Positions 10,951 through 21,388 of a DNA stretch of 28,187 bases are shown piece by piece. The notes under the pieces were generated by a model, which worked only from the letters and a program-made list of their open reading frames with translations, did not search any database and was not told where the DNA came from. Numbering within the stretch: the stretch's first letter is position 1; every line of letters starts with the position of its first letter. The stretch is taken from positions 1 through 28,187 of the forward strand of contig BBXU01001118.1 of assembly GCA_001598975.1 (NCBI GenBank), read 5' to 3'. Both the position numbers and the translations under genes were made by a program. Source of the stretch: Parachlorella kessleri. Lineage: Eukaryota > Chlorophyta > Trebouxiophyceae > Chlorellales > Chlorellaceae.

Positions 10951-13900
10951 ATGAGCGCTGCAGAGATCCAGCTGCCTGTCAGCCAGGTGCGCAGCATCGG
11001 CTGATCAGGAGTTCCCTAAATGTGGGAGCAGAGTTCCTTGAGTGTGGGAGCAGAGCTTCCCAACTGGCGAGCCGGACCGCTTACTACCCTGGTTCCGTGT
11101 TTAAGAGCCTAACCACGACACTCATCCACGCTGCTAAGCACCCAATTGCGCAATAGGCTGGACACAACCCGGCAATTGGCTGGACACAACCCTACCTGGC
11201 AGCGCAGCACAAGTGCCAGGCGAGTGAGCCTTGGGCTTCCCACGCTTGTGTGACCTACAGGTGCCAGAAGTTCACGACTATGAAGTTGGCCGCCTTGACC
11301 CCACTGCTGCCAAGCCTGGCGAGCCCCACAGGGTGGCCTACAAGCAGCACGACGCGCCCGACGAAGTTGTAGCCTTCTCCAATGAGTCGGAGTACAAGGA
11401 GTACCGGCAGCTGACAGACCTGCGAGAGCCGTACCAGTTCAGTAAGGGCAGGCGGCCCAAGTGTGGAAAGCCAGCCATGCAGGCGATGCTGGAAGCGCTC
11501 TTAGCCTGCTGTTAGCACAACAGCCGTGCCCAGGGGCTCGTCCTCCCAGAAGGAGCCAGATGCCCCGATGGACAGTTCTGCCTCCCCTGGCTTGTCAACA
11601 GTCGTACCTGGCAGGCAACCTCTCGTATCCTGACCTCTCCAGTCTGCCCCCATGCCTGCCGTGTGTGCAGCATCCCGGCCGACTACCTGGTGGGCACAAA
11701 GCGCTTTGTGGGGCTGCAGCTGGCCGAGGCGCCGCTGATAGTGTTCATCAATGCCAAGTCGGGCGGGCGCGTGGGGCCCCGCCTGGCCACCGTGCTGTTC
11801 CATGCGCTGGGGCAGGGGCAGGTGTTTGACCTGGCGGACCAGCGCCCTGCCCCGGTGCTGAAGACACTCTGGGAGAACCTGCTGGCACGGGAAGCCGAGG
11901 GCGACAAGAGGGCGGCGCACATTCGCAGGTGAGGGAGGGTGGGTGGTACCCCTCCGTTCCTGCCTTTGCGCTGTTGAGGGTAGTGGTCCCCAAGTGTAGC
12001 AGCAAGCTGCCATTAGCGAGCTCCTAGCAGTGGCGGCTCCTGCAAAAGCATAGTGCTGAGCGGCATCCATGCCCTGGTTGGCCTGCCTGGGGTAACCCGC
12101 AAGCACAGCGAGTCGTGCATGTCTCTCCGCTGGTTGTCATAACAAGCAGAGCTTGGTGTTCCCAGAGGAAACATTGGTGCTCCCGGCTGTGCAGGAACAT
12201 GCGCATCTTGGCAGCAGGCGGCGATGGCACCGTCACATGGTAGGTACTGCCTGGGAAGGGGGCCCTTGGAAACCAAGTGTGACAACCCTCCCCTCGTTCA
12301 AGGGACCATTCGAGGGGCTTGGCATTTTGTAAACACTCAAGCCATTTTAAGGTTGGAAATGCACGTAACAGGGGAATCCGACAGCAGGGTGGCGGGTGCC
12401 AGCTGCGTCAACCTACCGACCAATTTGTGAGCAGCACTTGCACTGCCAGGACTACTCTGGACCGGAAAGCAGCTGTGCTGACTGTGTCAGCCTCCTTGTC
12501 TGATGACTCCAGTCTCAACACCCTGTGACCGTCCCTGGAGCATCCGATCGTTGCTAGCTTGCCGCTGCAGGATCCTGAAGACGATCCACGACCTGGGCCT
12601 GGATCCGATGCCCGCAGTGGGTGTGATGCCCCTGGGCACAGGCAATGACCTGAGCCTCAGCTTCGGCTGGGGCAACATGTTCCTAAACAAGTGGATCAGG
12701 GCGCAGTCGGTGAGTCGCTGGCCCAAGGCCCACTGGCGAGGAGGAGGCTGGCATGCGGCTTTAGCGGCTTAGGCCCAGGAGCCACTGGGGACCACCCAGG
12801 CAGTGCTCTACAGCAGCATGCTCTGGTCCTGTCTGCACCACCCTGACAGCGATGCCTGCATGCAAGCCGTGCAAGAGCCCCTACTCCGCACCGCTTGCTG
12901 TGTTGAGGCCACACTGCTACACTTGCAGCAGCCACCAACCAGGGGTCTGGTCCAGGCGCAAACCCCGCTCCCTCCTTTGGCTGGCTGGCTGGCTGGTGTT
13001 GTAGCTGTACCACATGCTGCACCACATGCTGTACTATACGCTGTGCAGCTGTACCACACGCTGTACCACACGCTGTGCAGCTGTACCACACGCTGAAGCG
13101 CTTTGCTGACGCGGAGGTGGGCCACCTGGATGCCTGGCGCATAAACATCGCCGCGCCGGCCGCCGACCTCTTCCACGAGCTGCCGCACTCCCTGCAGCTC
13201 AACCAGGCCAGCAAAGCAGGCGTAGCAGCAGAGGTAAGGCCCGGGTGCTGCCTGATGTTTTGAGTTTGTTGGTGTGGATGGGTGGGTGGGGGTGCCGGGG
13301 GCTGTGGCCTCTTCCCAGCAGAAGCACAGGGGGTTCCCCGGCGCGTGGTCTGTCCTGCTAGGCCTGGTTGCCAACTGTTGAGCAGGGCGCGCAGTGTGTG
13401 TGGCAGTGTCACATCCTCGCCCCGCCGGCCACCTTTCAGCCCATGTATGCACAGACCCGCACAGTCATGACTGCCGTAAGCATGCTCCGCATGTGCGTGC
13501 TTGCTAACCTTCAAGTAATACCGACACATCAGTCTAGCAGGCATCCCCGCATGGGCCTGCCCTGACTCGCCCCCTACTGCCGGCTCACTTCCCTCCCTCC
13601 CAGCCGCCTTGCGCCCCTTGCATCCCGAGCTCTCGTCGGTCCTGGTTCATTCACCAGTCTTCGCTAGTGCACGGCTCTTCTTAACAGCTACTTCACCTTG
13701 GGGTGGGGCTGTACCTGTGGCTGCACGATGTTCCTTCCACCTCCCACCCAACTCGTACCTATTCTGCCTGACCGCAACAGGCGTTGGGCGGCACCTGAAA
13801 CCCCCTCTGGAAGCACCCTGCCAGCTGCCACGCAACTCTCCCCCTCCTGCCAAGTCCCTCGCCACCCCCCCGCCCTTGCCTCTGCCCCCGCCCCAGCAGG

Positions 13901-16104
13901 TGACCGGCTGCTTCTGGAACTACTTCAGCGTGGGCCTGGACGCGGAGGCCGCCTACGGCTTCCACCGGCTGCGCGAGGCCAAGCCCTGGGCCGCATCCTC
14001 CCGCCTCACCAACCAGGCCTGGTACTCCTTCTTCTCGTGCACCTCAGGTGGGAGGGCCGCGCCAGTGAGTGCTGCTGTGTCAGAGGGGCAGCATGGGCAG
14101 CGTGCCCCCCCAGCCAGGTTTGGTACCCCTTCTTCTGGTGCACCTCAGGTGGGCCACGCAGCAGTGTTGCGGCCTCCAGATGGGCAGCACGGGCAGCGTG
14201 CTGGCCAAGTCAGGTTGGGGTGCTCGTGCTTGTTGTGCGCTCCAGGGAGCTCAGCCCGCGGTGTGGTGTTTTGTGTACGACGAAACCTAGCTGCGAAGGG
14301 GAGGGATTAGTTGAGTAATGTGGCATCCCTGCGGGCTGGGGAGGACGCCCAGCGCAGGGGTAGCGGGACTGCGGCACAGAGGCCACCTTTTGTATGGACA
14401 AGAAGATAGGGCTTCACAGATGAGGGCAAAGTGCAGGGAACAGGCGCGGGTGTGCAGTCACCAGCTCTCTATATCAGCAGGCGCATTGAGTACAAGGCAA
14501 GTCGCCTGCCCTGGCTCCTCCTCCAGGCTGGGTGCAATCGCTCGTCACTTACAGCAGACAATGAATTACAAGGACCTAACAAAAGAGTGCCTGCCCTGGC
14601 TCCTGCCACAGGCTGGTTCTGCGGGGCGGCGCCGCTGGTGAACAAGCTGCGGCTGCGGGTGAAGGACCGGGCGGGCGGCGGCGCCGAGTGGCGGGAGGTG
14701 GAGGTGCCGCGCAGCGTGCGGGCCCTGGTGCTGCTGAACCTGCAGAGCTACGGCGGCGGGCGTGACCTGTGGGGGCTGTCTGACGACCGCCTGATGAAAG
14801 AGAAGGGCTTTGTGGACCCCATCTTTGACGATGGCCTGATCGAGGTGGGTGGGCCTCGTGGGGGGTGGGCAGGTGTGATAACGGCTTGATCGAGGTGCGT
14901 CTCTTCGGGTGTGCAAAACTAGCGGCAGGGCGGAGGTGGGTGGGGGATCCCGTGCATCGATGACAATGGATCGGCGGCGCGCGATGGGTAGTGGGGCCCA
15001 AGGGAAGAGTTTGTGGCAGTCTAGTGCAGTGGGGCTGGCTGGGGAGCAGCAAGGCCCCCATGAGGAGAGTGTTGCTAGGGCAATGGCAGGCTTCAGTCAC
15101 CCAGCCCTTGCCTGCCGTGCCAGGCTTGAGAAGCGGCCGGCTGCCTCTAACCCCAACGCCCGCACTGCTGCAGCGTGCAGCAAACGCCTCGCCTCGCAAC
15201 AAACACTCGCACCTTGCTCCCTGCCTGCCTGGCTGCAGGTGGTTGGTCTGGGCAGCGGCTGGCACACGGCGCTGGTGATGGGGCAGGTCACCTCCAAGCT
15301 ACATGCGGTGCGGCTGGCGCAGTGCGCGGCGGTGGAGCTGGAGCTGGCCTCGGGGTCGGGGGGCAAGAGGGGGGCCGGGGGCGTGAAGGACGAGACGGGG
15401 CTGACGCACATGCAGCTGGACGGCGAGCCCTGGGCGCAGCAGATCCCGGCGGCCGGGGAGGGGCGGCAGCCGCTGCGGGTGAGTGACCGCGAACGGCGAC
15501 TGGAGGTTCAGGAGATACCAAGACATAATGTGATGCCAAGAGGGCAGGGTGATCATCTGGCTGAGCCCTTTGTCCGACTGCCGTGTGAACCAGGCACAGC
15601 CACCGTGGCATGCGGTGTTGCAGGTTTCCTTGTTAGTCCATGTCCTCTCAGGTAGGGCAGGTCGGTGCTGCATCTGTTTCGCTGCCATGACCTGGTCCCG
15701 CTGTTGTCGCTGCAACCGCTGGCGCTTGCTGCTCCTTTGGGATCCTCAATTGTTACTAACGTATGGATTGCGCTTGAGGGAAGGTCATCTGTTAGGGAGC
15801 AGGGCACCTGAGGGACAGCCCGCATTAGTGCCTATAGAGAGGAAAGTGACTTGCATCGCCCTGCCGGCCTTCACGGCTCTTGCAGGTGCATGTATCGTGC
15901 GAGTACCAGTCTCGCATGCTGTTCAACTCGGACGACATCCAGGGAGGGCTGCGGGTGAAGCGGCTGGCCAAGCGTGGTGCTCTCAAGAAAACCAACTCTT
16001 TGAAGGATGTAGAGGGTGCCAGCGTGCCGGTCTCCACGCGCACCGAGCACGGTAGCACCGTGGTTCCCACTGTGGTTACGGAGGATGGCTCGGCCTCCGC
16101 ATGA
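10951..16104 (+). CDS. DGK: Diacylglycerol kinase
   Basis: Exons: 10951-10986, 11261-11460, 11671-11928, 12195-12239, 12571-12709, 13081-13233, 13900-14047, 14612-14844, 15239-15478, 15886-16104, giving 556 residues. The enzyme phosphorylates diacylglycerol with ATP to phosphatidic acid, a lipid-signalling step. The catalytic domain shows PLIVFINAKSGGRVG, then ILAAGGDGTVTW (G173-GDGT, the nucleotide-binding glycine motif), then VMPLGTGNDLSLSFGWG (about 198-214). The accessory domain shows FWNYFSVGLDAEAAYGFHRLRE, a GWF segment, and VRALVLLNLQSYGGGRDLWG. The C-terminus has GLGSGWHTALVMGQ, LDGEPWAQQ and a basic tail. No C1 domain is visible, and the length fits plant cluster II/III enzymes. The ATG at 10951 was chosen because its 12-codon exon joins in phase to exon 2. 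The exon 2 donor is uncertain: 11461 (GTGTGG) keeps frame, while the stronger GTAAGG at 11442 does not. Exon 7 has a CAGCAG tandem acceptor. Several splice junctions are duplicated inside introns (see repeats). Confidence 0.9.
11010..11053 (+). repeat. 22-bp direct repeat, two tandem copies (DGK intron 1)
   Basis: Copies 11010-11031 and 11032-11053 each begin AGTTCC and end TGTGGGAGCAG, differing at a few central bases. Confidence 0.85.
11151..11194 (+). repeat. Second 22-bp direct repeat, two tandem copies (DGK intron 1)
   Basis: Copies 11151-11172 and 11173-11194 share GGCTGGACACAACCC and are unrelated in sequence to the other 22-bp pair in the same intron. The equal unit length may be chance. 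Confidence 0.85.
12979..12996 (+). repeat. GGCT tetranucleotide repeat in DGK intron 5
   Basis: Four consecutive GGCT units plus a partial one, on the upstream side of the minisatellite that covers the exon 6 acceptor. Confidence 0.8.
13005..13095 (+). repeat. Minisatellite covering the exon 6 acceptor of DGK (echo 3' splice site)
   Basis: A 12-bp unit (TACCACACGCTG and variants) repeats through the end of intron 5 and into exon 6. An exact 26-bp copy at 13038-13063 recurs at 13070-13095, 32 nt away, and each contains TGTGCAG followed by CTGTACCACACGCTG. Thus the acceptor plus the first five exon codons (LYHTL) are duplicated. Only the second acceptor (exon from 13081) stays open; the first would reach TGA at 13094-13096. 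Confidence 0.88.
14021..14153 (+). repeat. Duplicated exon 7 end plus donor in DGK intron 7 (echo 5' splice site)
   Basis: The 32 bp at 14021-14052, spanning the end of exon 7 and its donor, recur at 14122-14153 with two mismatches, 101 nt downstream. Both copies contain GTGCACCTCAG followed by GTGGG. The intervening sequence also carries a GGGCAGCAYGGGCAGCGTG motif (Y = T or C) that repeats after the copy. Confidence 0.9.
14504..14616 (+). repeat. Duplicated acceptor of DGK exon 8 (echo 3' splice site)
   Basis: GCCTGCCCTGGCTCCT at 14504 recurs at 14589, in both cases followed by a C-rich stretch, CAG and GGCTGG or GCTGG. The decoy acceptor (exon from 14527) is 85 nt upstream of the acceptor used (exon from 14612). 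About 25 of 28 aligned bases agree. Confidence 0.82.
14827..14900 (+). repeat. Duplicated exon 8 end plus donor in DGK intron 8 (echo 5' splice site)
   Basis: The exon end at 14827-14850 (ending CTGATCGAG then GTGGGT) has a diverged copy at 14877-14900 (ending TTGATCGAG then GTGCGT), 50 nt downstream; 19 of 24 bases agree. Reading through to the second donor meets TGA at 14887-14889. Confidence 0.78.
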
Positions 16105-16915
16105 AAATTGTTGCTGTCCATGGCTGTATTGCTAGCTGTGTGGTAGCGCAGGATGTTGCGTGTCCCCGGCATGGTTTTTTGTACTAAGAGCTCAGGACGG
16201 GGTTATGAAACTGAGGATGACCCGCCCCAAGGTGGGAGCTGTGTTGGGTTTGCTCGACTGTTCCTGGTGCGCTCAGGCTCTTTTCTTCATGTGCATTGGG
16301 TCTCTTTGTTACTACTTTTTGACGGACGCTGTCTGTTGCCCAATTGGGATTTGGGTACGGGTTGGTCACAGATACCGTGTTGCAAGCATGGGGTGGATTG
16401 GGGGGTCGCCTGAGCAGTGCAGCCTATTGGTGGGTTGCGACTCAGTGATGAACGTATGTGACAGAGTGAACATCAATGTAGGGTTAATGCTGTGCTCAGA
16501 CTTACTGTAAGATGGCCGGCGGGTTACGTGCGATGCGTATGAGGTTCGTTCGACCCGCCGACGAGCGTGTCACAAGTTCATGCAGTCTCCTACCCCACTC
16601 AGCCGCTTCGGCTGCAGTCTGGCCCCCTTTCCACAGTAGTATTTTCTGTTCTCTATATCTAAGGCACCTCAACGATGCTGCCCCAGCAACCGGGCGTGTG
16701 ATGTTCCCATGGCTGGCAGCCTTCAGTGAAGACGCTCACGTTCCGAGCCGAGCTTTTGCTTTTCTCGGGCTCCAACCCCCTGTTACAAGCACCAAGCAGC
16801 GCCACCTCCACAAATTGTCATACAGTTGCGCCCGTGGTGCTTGAGGCGCGGTGCTTTTGAGGCGCGCGTGCAGAAGAGCACCTTCCTCAGGCAGCAGCAA
16901 GGACACACAACAGGG
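16105..16915 (+). other. DGK 3' UTR, intergenic DNA and hydrolase 5' UTR
   Basis: No gene recognised. A TGTAA element, the usual polyadenylation signal of green algae, sits at 16506-16510, about 400 nt after the DGK stop, and is a plausible 3' end. Promoter elements for the next gene were not recognised. Confidence 0.5.
16506..16510 (+). terminator. Candidate TGTAA polyadenylation signal of DGK
   Basis: Exact match to the algal signal at a reasonable distance from the stop codon. A five-base match is weak evidence by itself. Confidence 0.35.
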
Positions 16916-18929
16916 ATGAGGACAGTCCTGCTGGCGCTCCTGGTATGCCTGTCGGCGCTCCTGGGAGCCCAAGGTAAGTGGTGGCTTCGCGACAGGCTGG
17001 AGGCTTGCCCTGCCGCTGCCTAGACCGCAGCCGTGCTCAGAAAAGGCTGCCTGCTTTAGCCCTGCAGGCCAGGTGGACTTGAACACACAACGAATGCTAC
17101 AAAGCGTCTGCAATGTTACCCAGATACCGAAGCCAGGCTCTGATGGGGATTTTATTGGGCCCATGCTCCGGCTCAACACCTCTCGGACAGAGTACACGTA
17201 CTGGAGGTAGCATTTTTGGCCTGCTGACATGCGCCTGGCACTATACTGCACATACTGCCTGCTGGCATTGCAGTAACTGGCTCCTCCACACCTTGTTTGT
17301 GACAGCCCGGCGCTTCCAAACATCTGCCGGCACTATGAACTTTAGTTATCATTCATTCCCTGGGAGGTCTGAAGGCTCCCTGAAGATCTGCCGCAGGTTT
17401 GGGAACACCCAGTCGACACGGCCCCCCTTAGTCATGGTCCTGGGTTTTGCATCTTCCATCATGCGCTGGGGCACGCAGCTGCTGCACACGCTTGCCCAGG
17501 ACCAGGAGGTCATCATCTTTGACCACAACGGCCAGGGCCTGTCCAGGGACCTGGCCCCGCGGCTGAGTGTCACCATCGAGTCCATCACAGCCGACGTCAT
17601 GGACTTCATTGGCAAGCTGCAGCTGCAGCAGCGGCCCAACATCCTGGTGAGTGACGCTCACAAAGCAAGGGTCTCCAGCTCCATGAAAGGATGTCTATAT
17701 TATGCCTCTATGGCAGCGACGGGCTGCCCGGTGACCTGCAGCGATCCGCACGCCTTGTAGAATCTCGGACTGATGGACGGCTCAGCGCAGAATCCAGGTG
17801 GGCTGTCCCAGAGGCACAGCTCATGCTCCACATGCACTGACCCCAGGCTTGCCCCTCCTTCCTGTAGGGCTGGAGCATGGGGGGCATGGTGGCTACGGCC
17901 CTGGCAGCGCAGTATGGGCAGCGGCTGAACAATGTAATTGTTGTGGCAGGAGCCGCGGGGTCCCCAAACTCCGTCTCCCCCGCCACCAGCATGCTCGACT
18001 TTGTGAGCAGCTCTAACAGCTCATCGCTGCTAGCGGGATCAGTCCTGTTTTCAACGGACACGGCGGCAGGCAAGTACTCTCTGACCAGCTTCAACCCAGC
18101 GGACAGGTGGCGGTGGTCATATAACTGTGACATGGTAGCAGGCAGATGGTGGGGAGAGACGACGACTAGGTAGAGTGCACAAGGTTTCACAAGAAATGAC
18201 AACCCTTAGACGGGGGAAGTTGCTCACATGGTGAGCTTCAGCTCATCAAGTCAGCTCCAGTGCAGCTGCCAGCTTGTGCGAGGCGACATCATACCTTGTG
18301 CTTGCTTCTGTGGTCGCAGGCGTCCAGGCCTGGTGCGATTACCAGATTGACACTATCGTGGCCAAGCAGAGCCCCATTAACACCGGGGCAACCTTGAAGC
18401 AAACCCGGGCAATCCTGCAATTTGTGGGTCTTGGCTATGCTGCGTGTACCGCCACCTGCGACTCATGACTATAGCGGGGGCGCTCCCCCTCTCAGCCTCC
18501 CCCTCTCCCCCCCTCGTGGGCTTGCCAGTACCCCGGGTCAGCTTCGGTTCCATAGCTGTGGCAGCGCAAAGGCTCTGAGCGTTGGACAGCCTGGCCTTGG
18601 CGGACTACCACTACACACACTAGTAATATCCCACCAGACCTGGCAAGACCTGCATGCTTACTCACCCTTGCTTGCCACCCCGCCTTCATATGCAGTTCCG
18701 GGACTCCACCGTGTGGAAGCTGCTGCCCACCATCAGCAACAGGATGCTGCTGGTGGGGGGTGCTGATGACGCGCTTGTTTCCAGCGACAACCTAAAAATC
18801 ATGGTGCCCTGGATCAAGAGTGTGCAGCTGGCAATCTACCCCAACGCCAAGCATGCGGTGCTCTTCCAGCGGCTGAGTAGCTTCCTGCGCTTGGTGGACG
18901 GCTTCTTGCGGGCCGACGTTCAACAGTGA
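16916..18929 (+). CDS. Secretory-pathway alpha/beta hydrolase
   Basis: Exons: 16916-16973, 17068-17206, 17397-17646, 17868-18106, 18320-18423, 18696-18929. The first 20 residues (MRTVLLALLVCLSALLGAQG) form a clear signal peptide with cleavage likely near AQG, so the enzyme is secreted or lumenal; NVT and NTS sequons support this. The fold shows LVMVLGFASSIMRWG (oxyanion region), VIIFDHNGQGLS, the nucleophile elbow GWSMGG with Ser at about residue 152, the acid in LLVGGADD and the base in YPNAKHAVLF, so the catalytic triad is complete. The substrate (ester, lipid or peptide) cannot be told. One problem: exon 4 ends in phase 2 at the good donor 18107 (GTGGCG), while the clear exon 5 acceptor (TCGCAG, 18319) needs phase 1 to give VQAWCDYQIDTIVA. 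Either a nearby site is used (e.g. GTGACA donor downstream, or acceptor GCCAG upstream), or there is a frameshift here. Other junctions agree. Confidence 0.78.
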
Positions 18930-19282
18930 TGAGCTTGACTGGCCCCAGGCTTGCACCGTGAGAACTGTGCAAGCCAGGACCCTAACGGTATTTGATTTTT
19001 GTTTCTATCTTGGGGTGTTGCAGCAACCCGTGAGTTTTTGTTGATGCCAGTAACTAGAAAGGACTTGGTGGGCACGAGCAATACCTGGACTGCAATGGGT
19101 TGGGGAGGCCAGCATGCCCTACTTCATGCCTGGTTTGATAGCTGAACTGCCATTTGTCACCTCCACATCAAGCTAACCTCCTAGTAGGACAATAAGGTAT
19201 TAGTCAAGGTGCTGTCAGGGGCGCCAGATGGGAGGCAAGAGAAATCACAGTTCCGGCCTCATGTTCAATAGCATCAAAAAGC
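18930..19282 (+). other. Hydrolase 3' UTR and NIPP1 5' flank
   Basis: No gene, repeat or clear regulatory element recognised in this 353-bp spacer between two same-strand genes. Confidence 0.5.
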
Positions 19283-21388
19283 ATGGACAGATGGAGTGAG
19301 GACACCACAACAGCGATACAGCACGCTCCCGACTACAGTCGAGGAGCAGTGTCCCAGTTTGTCAAGTCGCAAGGTACGCACGACTGCAACGCCAACAAAC
19401 CTTTTTTCAATCCTGCTGAACCCTAACATCCTCTTACAGGGGCACCGGCACACTCCTCCATGCCTAGTTGGGGTGTCAGAACACTTGCTGGTGATCCGTG
19501 GTCCGAAAGACCACAGTTTTGCATCTCCCTGAGCCTGACCACGTGTTTTCGACTGCTGAACCGTTTTCCTCCTAGTTCGCTGGCTGCAGGGCCTCCTTCG
19601 GCACCGCCCAGTGGTGCAGCTCCGCCGGCTGGCATCATCATACAGCCCTCGCGCAGGCAGCAGCTGGTTCAGGAAACAGCACAGAGGCTAGCAGCGCCAC
19701 AACAAGCTGCTACAGGTGGCAGCCAGATTCCCTCTTGGGCGCAGGAGCCGCCTGCTGGCTTCTATCTGGATGTCACCAAGGACGGCCAGAAAGTTCAGGT
19801 AGGCCAAACTGTGCGTATAGGTAAGTTGGCTGGCCAGCAAACGCGGGGCACCCCCTTTCTGTACATTGGACGGTCCACTTGCAGTGCCTTGCCTCCCGCC
19901 AGGGCTTGCTGCAAGGAAGGTATGGGTACTGTGAAGTTCTACCTGGCTAGCTCACAAGTAGCCTGAGGGTGAGTATATTTTGCCAGCCCCCTGTCCCAAA
20001 TGGGATGATGCTGGCAATCAATTCCAAGGTCCTGCACCAAAGGCTGAAACCCTCCGTGGAAAGGCTCGGCGCCGGCCGTCCAGCCACAGAGCCCCGCCGG
20101 CCGCTGCACTCCTTCTTCCCTGCACCTCTTGTCTCCACGCATTCTTGTTCCTGCTCACAGGAGATACCCCTGACCAAGGCTGCCACCTTGCTGGGCCGGA
20201 GCCCAGCTGCTGACGTAGTGCTCGACCATGCCAGCATCTCGCGCAACCACGCTGCACTGTGCTACCACCCTGCCAGTAGATGCATGACGCTGCTAGACTT
20301 GGGTGAGCGGAGGGATGTCCATAGTGGCAAGTTGGTGACGGTAGTGTCATTGATGCGGACTTATATATGCTTGGCGTATTTGACAGATGTCTAGGTTAAC
20401 CCGGGTGTCGGGTTACTTGGATGAAACCATGCCCTTTGGCATGGTTGGGGCGACTTCCCTAAGGACTTGTTACTAGCTGTAAGAAGCCCTTGCTTGCTCG
20501 GCATTGGGCCGCGTAGGCAGCGTGCATGGCACGTGGGCGGATGGGCAACCCGTCCGACGTGGGACCCCAGCGCAGCTGCAGCCAGGCAGCGAGATCCGGC
20601 TGGGGGCCTCCACTCGGCACTACTTCCTACGGCGGCACCCGGCTACAGCGCAGCCTGCCCTTCCCAGCCAGCCTGCGGGTTGGCCACCACCGCCAACAGC
20701 TGCTGTAGCTGGCGGTGCCAGTGGGCACGGTGTTACCGCGACTAAGGGTATGGCGGTGGCAGCAACGGAGGCAGCAGCAGCAGAATTGCCGCACAGGGCA
20801 GGAGACAAGCATCCTGCCGGGGCGCCAGCGGCTGCTGGGCAGCCCGCAAGGGAGGCCAAGCGGGCGCGTGTGAGATTTGCAGACGAGGAAGAGGATGGGG
20901 GAGCCATGGAGCAGGTCATCGGCTACACGCAGCGCGGCAGTAGCTTCAGCTTGGTGGGCCCCCGGCCAGCAAGGGACTCGGCAGAGGGTCGGTTCGGGGA
21001 CCTGATCAAGAGTGCAACGGTGCCGCCTCCGGCTTCCCCAGCTGCTGCGGCAGCGCCGCAGCAGCAGGAGCATGCAAACGAGCATGGTTGTAACGGAGGT
21101 GCCGCCGCCGCTGCCGTTGGGAGTCAACATGCACAGGCGCCTGGAGCAAGGGCATCTGCTTCAGACGCTGCGGCGGCAGCAGCGCCCTGGAACGCGGCTG
21201 GCAGGCCCGGCAGTGGTGGGCCTGCCGGCAGCAGGGCAGCGGCCATGCAGCAGGCAGCCGGTGCCGGCAGGGGGGTGCGGTCGGCACTGGACATCTTCAA
21301 TAAACAGCTGGCACAAGGGCGGCAGCAGCGCGGCGGCGAGGGGCAGTCCAGTAACTTGTTTGGCGGCCTGCCGCCGCCCAGCCACTGA
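19283..21388 (+). CDS. PPP1R8: Nuclear inhibitor of protein phosphatase 1 (NIPP1/PPP1R8) homologue, FHA domain
   Basis: Exons: 19283-19373, 19590-19798, 20161-20302, 20517-21388, giving 437 residues. NIPP1 is a nuclear scaffold that binds and restrains protein phosphatase 1 and, through its FHA domain, phosphothreonine partners of the spliceosome. The FHA domain (about 100-190) shows TLLGRSPAADVVLDHASISR, NHAAL, LLDLGSVHGTWADGQ and IRLGASTRHYFLRR, matching NIPP1 FHA closely. The PP1-docking motif KRARVRFADEEE follows (R265-V-R-F268, the RVxF consensus), then the conserved EGRFGDLIKSATVP block and a C-terminal NLFGGLPPPSH like the LYGGLPPTH of human NIPP1. The ATG at 19283 was chosen because its 30-codon exon ends in phase 1 exactly as exon 2 requires. 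The exon 4 acceptor is TAG rather than CAG. Odd: about 90 residues of Ala/Gly/Gln-rich low complexity lie between the docking block and the C-terminus. Confidence 0.9.

Noticed and set aside
12696..13544. Long minus-strand open frames opposite the DGK exons
   Set aside because: They are shadows of the GC-rich coding strand; the plus strand carries clear DGK motifs with consistent splice phases.
15034..15270. Possible echo of the DGK exon 9 acceptor (GTGCAGTGGGGCTGGCTGGGG versus CTGCAGGTGGTTGGTCTGGGC)
   Set aside because: Both are simple G/T/C-rich strings; identity is too low and gapped.
16535..16560. tRNA B-box-like GGTTCGTTCGACC
   Set aside because: It does not match the B-box consensus fully, and no A-box or cloverleaf could be built around it.
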